Source: JBIKVP01 sp044356745
Lineage (GTDB): Bacteria; Pseudomonadota; Alphaproteobacteria; Rhizobiales; Beijerinckiaceae
Direction: 5' to 3'
NCBI GenBank assembly: GCA_044356745.1
Contig: JBIKVP010000003.1
Span: 3,462 to 67,461 of the forward strand
Length of the DNA: 64,000 nucleotides
The translations under genes were made by a program, and so were the position numbers. Below, piece after piece: positions 46,930 through 53,504 of this stretch. Below the pieces are notes generated by a model that was given only the letters and a program-made list of their open reading frames with translations, was not told the DNA's origin and made no database searches. How positions within the stretch are numbered: the stretch's first letter is position 1; each line of letters opens with the position of its first letter.

Positions 46930-48225
46930 TTAAATAATTTTATCAAGCTTTATAAGAATGTTGGCTGCTATTTTTTTCCAACTTGGTAAACTCTCATTTG
47001 GATTTAAAGCCGGCAAATCAGGAGAAAGATCAGAAATAGGCTCAGATTGGTCTTTAGGTCTTCCATAATTAAGCCTACTTTTTTGTGCATATGATGTTGC
47101 CTTATCTAAAACTTCATCTGCAACACTTTCAATAATTTTATCTGCGCTCAATTTTCTATTAATATTCGGATAAAGCTCAAATATTTGCTCCCTAAGTTCA
47201 GTTTCCGATGAAAATTTAAATTTATCTGTAAGTATTTTTACAACAGGGGTCCTATCTACTTTTCTACCGCTAATTATCCTTTCTGCTAGTGACTCAAACT
47301 CAACCTGCAACACTTCCCCTAGAATCGTTGGTTTATGACCTGAATATTGGTGTGCAGCATCATGAACCATAAAATATTTGTCTACCCACGAGCCGCTTCT
47401 CCAAGTACTCTTTAAGCCGTTTTCTTTTGAAAAAGCTTCCGCAACATCACCAATAGTTTTAACACCTTTTTTAGCGGCCTTCTTTACCATCCTTTCTTGA
47501 TGGCAAGGCGATTTTATAAGGCTCAAGCCATCACCAATCAATGCATTGGTGTCATCTAAAAACCTAGCGCCGGCGGCTAGAGCATCATCCAGTAATTTCG
47601 GAGCTACTCCGATCACATCGTCTACCACATTCCTCGCAGCGCTAAGCGCGGCCGGAGCCTTTGCAAGAACTCCGGGAGCTTTAGCGAGTGAAGGGGCTGC
47701 AGGTATAACAATAGACGCGACATACCCGATTTTATAACCTGCCGATTTAGGATCAGCGCCCAATACGGTGTTGATATCACTTGAAAGAGTGTCAAGAGCA
47801 GGGTTTATAGATGCTGCAAAATTGGATTTAACTTCCTGCAAGCCACTAAGTGGATTTTGAAGGCCTGTTTTACTTTCAACAAAATCAAGCGCTGCATCGG
47901 CTATCTGATACGTCAAACCTTTACCCGCATGCTCAATTATAGCTGGACCTGCTCTTAAAGGATCAATCACTGTTCCTTGAAGTACACCGCCAGCAGCATT
48001 TAATGTAGATTGAGGATTTTCAGCGGCTAGAATCGCGACGGCTAAAGTTTGACCGACCGGCCCCGGTATTAAAGGAGCCACTGCTTTTGCAGCCACCACA
48101 ACTGGCGCAGGTGCACTCTTAACGGCTGCCTGAGCCGCGTTAAAGCTTCCATTAGCAGCTTCCTTAGCCTTGTCTGCAAGACCTCTGGCAACCTCTTTGG
48201 CCTTACCTAATCCGGGAATGCCCAT
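46930..48225 (-). CDS. Island protein with COQ4-like HDxxHx11E motif
   Basis: 431 residues, no close family recognised. The N-terminus MGIPGLGKAK resembles the neighbouring small gene. Residues 1-230 are Ala/Pro/Val/Gly-rich with amphipathic or weakly hydrophobic stretches (about 35-70, 160-200), without a classical signal peptide. The C-terminal part (about 250-390) is a distinct, charged domain containing HDAAH and, 11 residues later, Glu304, i.e. H288-D289-x-x-H292-x11-E304, the metal-ligand pattern of the COQ4 family. Such an Ala/Gly-rich leader plus separate C-terminal domain recalls effector or polymorphic-toxin designs, but that is inference. Start: ATG 48223-48225 with GAGGG upstream; a longer frame to 48288 exists. 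Confidence 0.7.
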   Translation of the reverse strand: MGIPGLGKAKEVARGLADKAKEAANGSFNAAQAAVKSAPAPVVVAAKAVAPLIPGPVGQTLAVAILAAENPQSTLNAAGGVLQGTVIDPLRAGPAIIEHAGKGLTYQIADAALDFVESKTGLQNPLSGLQEVKSNFAASINPALDTLSSDINTVLGADPKSAGYKIGYVASIVIPAAPSLAKAPGVLAKAPAALSAARNVVDDVIGVAPKLLDDALAAGARFLDDTNALIGDGLSLIKSPCHQERMVKKAAKKGVKTIGDVAEAFSKENGLKSTWRSGSWVDKYFMVHDAAHQYSGHKPTILGEVLQVEFESLAERIISGRKVDRTPVVKILTDKFKFSSETELREQIFELYPNINRKLSADKIIESVADEVLDKATSYAQKSRLNYGRPKDQSEPISDLSPDLPALNPNESLPSWKKIAANILIKLDKII

Positions 48226-48381
48226 AACAACACCCTCTGAATAACATTTCTTATTAACAAATAAGCCTGCAACTATAACAAGAGTCAACCAGAAAAACGT
48301 AGATTTATATCAAACTAGCCTAAGGTATAATAAAAAATATAGAGAATATAAATACCAATTACTAATATCGATAAAGTCTAT

Positions 48382-48430
48382 GCATCACCCCGCCAACAAA
48401 GCCAAAGCTTGTGCCGCATCAATCCGCCCA
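48382..48430 (-). pseudogene. Possible subtilase (S8) C-terminal remnant
   Basis: The minus strand between the small gene and the COQ4-like gene contains, in a different frame, DGRIDAAQALALLAG followed by TGA. A G-x-G/R-I-D/N-A-x-x-A-L ending is characteristic of the last helix of S8 peptidase domains. Only about 16 codons remain, so this is suggestive at best. Confidence 0.35.
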
Positions 48431-48607
48431 TCATATAATAAGAGATTGTAGAGGAACCGTTGCCGCACCTTCTGTCACACTAGAGGCGGCTTTGCCTGAG
48501 GCTTCTGTGCCTCTTGTAGCTTCTTGAAAAGCAGCAACACCTGCTCCAGCAATACCCCCTGTTGCTGAACCTTCAACAGCCTTTTTCCCAATTTCACCAA
48601 TTCCCAT
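48431..48607 (-). CDS. Small glycine-rich protein (58 aa)
   Basis: MGIGEIGKKAVEGSATGGIA then GAGVAAFQEATRGTEASG, ending PLQSLII. The ATG has a perfect AGGAG at 6 bp and a TTGACA promoter upstream, so expression is well supported. The Gly/Ala-x3-Gly pattern in the first half could allow helix packing (glycine-zipper style), and there is no signal peptide. The start resembles the COQ4-like island protein and the broken gene at 29.4 kb. A secreted peptide, an anchor or a leader function are all possible. Its stop overlaps the possible subtilase remnant. Confidence 0.65.
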   Translation of the reverse strand: MGIGEIGKKAVEGSATGGIAGAGVAAFQEATRGTEASGKAASSVTEGAATVPLQSLII

Positions 48608-48647
48608 TTTATTCTCCTGTTTTAAAATTTATTGTAAAGACTTAAGG

Positions 48648-48676
48648 ATAATTACAATAAAAAATTAGAATGTCAA
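48648..48676 (-). promoter_or_regulatory. Promoter of the 58-aa small gene
   Basis: On the minus strand TTGACA (48671-48676) is followed after 16 bp by TAATTAT (48648-48654). The -35 is a perfect consensus. It lies about 40 bp upstream of the small gene's ATG, within the AT-rich end of the island next to the methyltransferase stop. Confidence 0.55.
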
Positions 48677-48743
48677 TAAAGTAATTTTTGAAATTGCAAA
48701 ATAATTAAAATAAATAAATCAATGAATATAAATTATAGAAGAG

Positions 48744-49982
48744 CTATTTTCTTTTCAGCTTCATTAAACAGGCAAGTTCAACATGTGGGGAGTGGATAAA
48801 CTGATCCACGAGTGTGATTTTGCCAAGAGTATACCCTGCTTTAACAAGAATGGCCGCATCACGCGCAAACGTGGCGGCATCGCAAGACACCATCATGACG
48901 CGAGGCACACGTGCAAGCGCAATTTGTGTCACTTGTGCGATGGCTCCTGCTCGAGGGGGATCAAGCACAACCGCATCAAACGCTTTAAGTTCAAGCGGCA
49001 AAAGTGGGCGACGAAACAAATCACGCACATGTACTGTGATCGGTTTAAGACCTTTCACACTTTTAATCGCACGCTCTAATGCTTTAAGTGCTGGTGCATG
49101 AGACTCAAACGCTTGAACCGATGAGCGTTCAGCGAGACGAACCGTAAACGGCCCACATCCTGCAAAGAGATCAGCGACCCGCTTTGCTCCCTCAAGCTCT
49201 GCACACACGCGTTCTGCCAGAGCCTCTTCACCGGCAGCCGTAGCTTGTAAAAAACTAGCGGGTGCAACCGGCATATCAACCCTGCCCATACGCACCAACG
49301 GTGCGCGCTGTTCCATGATGAGTGCGCCATGAATGGACACGCGCGCTACATCAAGTCGCATGGCATGTGTTATGAGCGATTGGCGCTTACTGTCCGATAT
49401 CTCACCCAGTCCGCGAATATCAACATCAAGACCCGTATGTGTCGTGGTGATCTGCACATCAAGCGGCTTGTCCATGATTTTGAGTGCAAGACCAAGCTCA
49501 ACCGCGACAGACGCACTTGTCTGTAAATCACGATGCAGGATTGGGCAGCGCTCAATCGGAATAAGCGTGTGGGTGCGCGCGGCCATAAGCCCAGCGCGAA
49601 GTTGCCCATTTACGTGGCGCACATGCCATGTCACGAGTCTACGCCCTTCACCATGTGCGTGGATGACATGCGCAATCTCACCCTCAAGTCCCGCTTGCTG
49701 AAGCGCTTGTGTGACACGTGCAATTTTCCAATCATGCACAAGCGCTTCGCTCATATGTTGAGACATACACCCCCCACATTGCGTAAAAAGCGGGCATGGG
49801 GGCGTGCGACGCTCACGAGATGCTCTCTCAAGGCGTATCAAGCCGACAGCATCTTTATCGCGCTCGACCCATACCTGCTCTTGAGGTAGCGCGTAAGGCA
49901 CAAAAACCGTGCCTTCAGGTGTCAGTGCGACACCATCACCGCGTGCACCAAGATGATCAATGGTGAGCAATTCTTGAATCAT
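48744..49982 (-). CDS. Class I SAM-dependent RNA methyltransferase (RumA/TrmA family)
   Basis: 412 residues. An N-terminal TRAM-like part (about 1-60) is followed by the cysteine cluster PCPLFTQCGGC (4Fe-4S ligands), then the methyltransferase domain with DLFAGCGPFTVRLAE (SAM loop), VVLDPPRAGA and the catalytic VSCDAATFARD. It methylates uridine C5 in rRNA or tRNA; the exact site is not clear. ATG at 49980-49982 overlaps the tlyA stop (ATGA), so the two are coupled. Its 3' end is the apparent insertion site of the neighbouring island. Confidence 0.92.
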   Translation of the reverse strand: MIQELLTIDHLGARGDGVALTPEGTVFVPYALPQEQVWVERDKDAVGLIRLERASRERRTPPCPLFTQCGGCMSQHMSEALVHDWKIARVTQALQQAGLEGEIAHVIHAHGEGRRLVTWHVRHVNGQLRAGLMAARTHTLIPIERCPILHRDLQTSASVAVELGLALKIMDKPLDVQITTTHTGLDVDIRGLGEISDSKRQSLITHAMRLDVARVSIHGALIMEQRAPLVRMGRVDMPVAPASFLQATAAGEEALAERVCAELEGAKRVADLFAGCGPFTVRLAERSSVQAFESHAPALKALERAIKSVKGLKPITVHVRDLFRRPLLPLELKAFDAVVLDPPRAGAIAQVTQIALARVPRVMMVSCDAATFARDAAILVKAGYTLGKITLVDQFIHSPHVELACLMKLKRK

Positions 49983-50737
49983 AAAATGTCCTTGTGCGCT
50001 TCTTGTGATTTTTTACGCCAAGCATGGATGAGATATTCCGTATTGCCATCCCCGCCTTTAAGGGGCGACGTCATGATCTCATCAGTGAATAGTCCTGCAT
50101 TGATAAAAAGATCACGAACGTGCTGACAGGCTTCAAGCGCGAGCACTTGATCGCGCACAATTCCCTTTTTCAAAAAGGCCTTACCGACCTCAAACTGCGG
50201 CTTTATCAAGGCAATCATATGCCCTTGAGCACTCAGAAGATTAAGGGTTGCAGGTAGCACAAGATGAAGCGGAATAAAGCTTACATCCATCACGATCAGA
50301 TCAAAAGCGAACGGAAAATCATCCGCCTTAAGGCTGCGAATATCACAGTTTTCCCGTGAGATAAGACGTGAGTCATCGCGTAAACGTGGATGAAGCTGGT
50401 TTGTCCCAACATCCACCGCAACAACATGCATTGCGCCGGACTTAAGCAAAACATCGCTAAAGCCCCCTGTTGATGCACCCACGTCAAGACACGTTAAACT
50501 CTTTACATCGATTTGAAAATGATCAAGCGCTGCTTTGAGCTTCACGCCACCGCGCGACACATACGGATGAGCGGGTGTTACTTCAAGAGCGGCATCAATC
50601 TCAACACTATCAGAGGCTTTCTGAACAACAGTGCCATGCACGCGAACACCGCCCGCTTTAATCGCCGCCTGTGCCTGTGCACGACTTTCACAAAAGCCTC
50701 GTGAAACGAGGAGCAGATCAATCCGCTGACGTCTCAT
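49979..50737 (-). CDS. tlyA: TlyA-family rRNA methyltransferase
   Basis: S4 domain (about 1-65, RRQRIDLLLVSRGFCESRAQ) plus an FtsJ-like methyltransferase domain with YVSRGGVKL, CLDVGASTGGFSDVLL and FDLIVMDVSFI. TlyA proteins 2'-O-methylate rRNA (known to affect capreomycin sensitivity) and have been called hemolysins. 252 residues from ATG 50737; a longer frame to 50803 would overlap the upstream gene and lacks conservation. Confidence 0.93.
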   Translation of the reverse strand: MRRQRIDLLLVSRGFCESRAQAQAAIKAGGVRVHGTVVQKASDSVEIDAALEVTPAHPYVSRGGVKLKAALDHFQIDVKSLTCLDVGASTGGFSDVLLKSGAMHVVAVDVGTNQLHPRLRDDSRLISRENCDIRSLKADDFPFAFDLIVMDVSFIPLHLVLPATLNLLSAQGHMIALIKPQFEVGKAFLKKGIVRDQVLALEACQHVRDLFINAGLFTDEIMTSPLKGGDGNTEYLIHAWRKKSQEAHKDIL

Positions 50738-50741
50738 GTGA

Positions 50742-51464
50742 TCACTCACGCCGGAACAAGCGATCAATAAGCAAACTCGACCAGAAATGGTCGTGAAAAT
50801 CATGGGTTAAAGCGTCAGGATCATAATGATGTTCAACCCATTCTAAGAAGGAAATTCCCTTTGCTTCCCCCTCTACAGCATAGCGCTCTAAGAATGTATC
50901 AAGAATACCCGTTTTCGCGAATTTAAGGTGTCCATAGTGCCAATGGAGCTGCTTGAGGGCTTCAGATGTCGGCTTTTTCTCAACCATCAACACATAAAGT
51001 GCTGCCATAAACCCAGCGCGATCTGCCCCTGATTTACAATGGATAAGGATAGGCGCTTTAAGTGACTCAAAAAATGCAGGTAAACTCAAAAGCATCTCTT
51101 TTGAAGGAGCTTCACGTGAGCGGATCGTCATTTCTTTGAGTTCAATCCCATTAATTTGACACGCTTCTTTTTCAAGTGGCCAAGCGCCATGATCGCGTCC
51201 ACCGCGTAATGTCACAATGGTTTTAAGACCTTGATGTGCTAAGCGCTGAATATCACGGGGTGCAGGCTGCGCCGAACGCCAGAAAGTTGGCGAGACACGG
51301 TGCAAATTCAAATAAAATAATCGTACAATGCCATGATCTTTGAACATAAGATCTATGTAAGCGCGCATCCGCTGACGACGGGTTGTGAGCGGTTGATCCC
51401 ACTGTTTGATACGTGCCATGCGCCGATCATAGCGCATTTGAGGAGAGAGAAAACGTTTAAACAT
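50742..51464 (-). CDS. Dual-specificity/tyrosine phosphatase-like protein
   Basis: 240 residues with the cysteine phosphatase loop HCKSGADR (C143-x5-R149) preceded by a general-acid type region; FWRSAQPAPRDIQRL is typical of bacterial DSP/lipid phosphatase relatives such as those beside envelope genes. No signal peptide. Substrate unknown: protein phosphotyrosine or a phosphoinositide-like lipid. Four bp from the TlyA start, so probably co-transcribed. Confidence 0.85.
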   Translation of the reverse strand: MFKRFLSPQMRYDRRMARIKQWDQPLTTRRQRMRAYIDLMFKDHGIVRLFYLNLHRVSPTFWRSAQPAPRDIQRLAHQGLKTIVTLRGGRDHGAWPLEKEACQINGIELKEMTIRSREAPSKEMLLSLPAFFESLKAPILIHCKSGADRAGFMAALYVLMVEKKPTSEALKQLHWHYGHLKFAKTGILDTFLERYAVEGEAKGISFLEWVEHHYDPDALTHDFHDHFWSSLLIDRLFRRE

Positions 51465-51520
51465 GGCCGCGTCTTATCAGGAATAAAGGCTCAGGTCATC
51501 TCTACAAATAAGCCTAAATC

Positions 51521-52141
51521 TTACGTATGCGCAGCAATATGCTGACATGCAGCATGGAATGCGTCATCTGCGCTAAGCGCTGTTGTATCAAGATAAAAGG
51601 CATCAGGAGCCGCCAAAAGGGGAGCATTAATGCGTGATGCATCGCGGGTATCGCGTTGATGAATGCCATCCAGAATGTCCTCATAAGAGGTCATGTCCCC
51701 TTTAGCATGCAACTCCAGAAAACGCCGTCTCGCCCGTTCTTGCGCACTGGCGGTCACGAACAGTTTGATTTTGGCTTGCGGATAAATCACCGTGCCAATA
51801 TCGCGTCCATCAAGCACCGCCCCTTCAGCTTGTGAAGCAAACGCGCGTTGAAATGCAATCAACGCCGCACGCACTTCCGGAAGCGCTGCAACGACAGAAG
51901 CCGCTTCCCCCATTGACGCCCCGCGCAAGCGTGGGTCTTCAAGCGCTTCAAGATGCAGGTGACGCGCTGCATATTCAGCCTCGGTTATATCATCAAGTGC
52001 ATGTCCCGCATCAAGCATTACAAGGGCGACGGCACGATAGAGCAGTCCCGTATCAAGATGTGGCAAGCTGTAATGACGCGCAAGGCGTTTAGCAAGCGTA
52101 CCCTTGCCAGAAGCGGCTGGCCCATCAATCGCAATCATCAT
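51521..52141 (-). CDS. cmk: Cytidylate kinase
   Basis: Phosphorylates CMP/dCMP. 206 residues with IAIDGPAASGKGTLAKRLA (P-loop), HLDTGLLYRAVA, the DGRDIGTVIYP segment and a lid rich in Arg (ARRRFLELH). Start: ATG 52139-52141; a TTG 12 codons upstream is not needed. Its usual neighbours aroA and rpsA are missing here, so local synteny is broken. Confidence 0.94.
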   Translation of the reverse strand: MMIAIDGPAASGKGTLAKRLARHYSLPHLDTGLLYRAVALVMLDAGHALDDITEAEYAARHLHLEALEDPRLRGASMGEAASVVAALPEVRAALIAFQRAFASQAEGAVLDGRDIGTVIYPQAKIKLFVTASAQERARRRFLELHAKGDMTSYEDILDGIHQRDTRDASRINAPLLAAPDAFYLDTTALSADDAFHAACQHIAAHT

Positions 52142-52228
52142 GAATGTTCTGCTCAGACTCTCAATAAACTGCGTCAAACTTAGCGCTTCATAGCGTGTGG
52201 AGCAAGCTTCGCAAGCCGATATAAAGTC

Positions 52229-53170
52229 TCATGCGCGCGGGTGTGCACTGGCAAATGCACCCATCAATCGCGCCGTGTCGATGTGAGTATAAATTTGGGT
52301 TGAGGAAAGGGAGGCGTGCCCCAAAAGGGATTGAATAGCACGCAAATCTCCGCCCCCAGCGAGCAAATGACTCGCAAAAGAATGTCTGAGGGCATGTGGC
52401 GTTGCATGATCAGGAAGCCCTAAAGCACCGCGTAACTGCACCATTGCAAGTTGAATAATGCGTGGTGAGAGCGCTCCCCCCTTCGCGCCGCGAAAGAGCG
52501 GACGATCAGAGGGTAGAGGATAGGGGCAGCTTCCAAGGTATGCTTCTACTGCATCCTGAACCGCTTTAATCACAGGAACGCTGCGCATTTTTCCGCCTTT
52601 GCCTAGCACGCGTAATGTATCAACACCGCGTACAGGAGCCTCTTGGCGCGTGAGAGAAAGCGCTTCTGAAATGCGCAAACCACAGCCATAAAGCAAACTT
52701 AAAACCGCCGCATCACGCGCTAAAATCCATTGCGCGCGCGGATCGCCCACACGGCTTGCATCATCGACAACAGCAACAGCATCACGGGCAGGAAGCGCAC
52801 GAGGCAATGATCGGGCTAAACGCGGCCCCCGCGTTGCAAGCCACGCTGATGCATCAAGATGTCCTTGTGAGGCTAAGAAACGTGCAAAAGAACGCAAACT
52901 GGCAAGCTGGCGCATTAATGTGCGGCTTTCTACACCCTTTTGACGCCGCACGCCCATGAAAGCACGCAAATCAGCAGGTTTGAGACTTTTGAGTTGGGCA
53001 AGTGTAATATGGCCAGAAACACGCACGCTCATAAAATTCAAAAATTGCGCGACATCACGCCGATAAGCATCAACGGTATGTTCAGATAAGCGTCGCTCTG
53101 CACTGATATGTTTATCCCACGCCTGATAAGCATTCAGAAGCGGTTGATCATTAAGCGTTAGCGCCAGCAT
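52229..53170 (-). CDS. xerC: Site-specific tyrosine recombinase XerC
   Basis: Chromosome dimer resolution at dif with XerD and FtsK. 313 residues: an N-terminal SAM-like domain (about 10-105) and a catalytic domain with Arg166 (GLRISEA), Lys191, His259/Arg262 (HALRH), His285 (LLGHAS) and Tyr294 (TQIYTHID). Full set of catalytic residues, so active. Length and sequence fit the housekeeping XerC rather than an element-borne integrase. ATG at 53168-53170. Confidence 0.9.
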   Translation of the reverse strand: MLALTLNDQPLLNAYQAWDKHISAERRLSEHTVDAYRRDVAQFLNFMSVRVSGHITLAQLKSLKPADLRAFMGVRRQKGVESRTLMRQLASLRSFARFLASQGHLDASAWLATRGPRLARSLPRALPARDAVAVVDDASRVGDPRAQWILARDAAVLSLLYGCGLRISEALSLTRQEAPVRGVDTLRVLGKGGKMRSVPVIKAVQDAVEAYLGSCPYPLPSDRPLFRGAKGGALSPRIIQLAMVQLRGALGLPDHATPHALRHSFASHLLAGGGDLRAIQSLLGHASLSSTQIYTHIDTARLMGAFASAHPRA

Positions 53171-53504
53171 GTCGATTCATTTGCTCTTAAATAGAGATAT
53201 CACGTTACAAAATTATCATGATGAACCGTAAAAAACCGTGAACTGACTAAATAATGCACATGATTGCATTAAAAGCGCATTAACCACTTTCTGGATGACT
53301 CAACTGTGGTTTAAATAGAGTGATTCGCGGATTGCAATTGCAATCTTATTGTGATGTGATTCGTGCAGTTGTGTCATTCATATCAAACCGTAAGTCTGCA
53401 AGTGTTCTGCAAGTGTATCGTCATTGCGTGACGTGTAGTATCAAGTATCTGTCCCCGTATTTGAGCGTAACTCACATTCTGATAACCTCAGTGATTGATC
53501 AATA
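53171..53504. other. Divergent intergenic region, nothing definite
   Basis: 334 bp between xerC and the DivL-like gene. It contains a short tandem CTGCAAGTGT/CTGCAAGTGT repeat near 53396-53415 but no convincing promoter, RNA gene or terminator that I can support. Confidence 0.4.

Noticed and set aside
52229..53170. xerC as an element-borne integrase
   Set aside because: The sequence and length fit chromosomal XerC, and no attachment repeats or cargo lie next to it.
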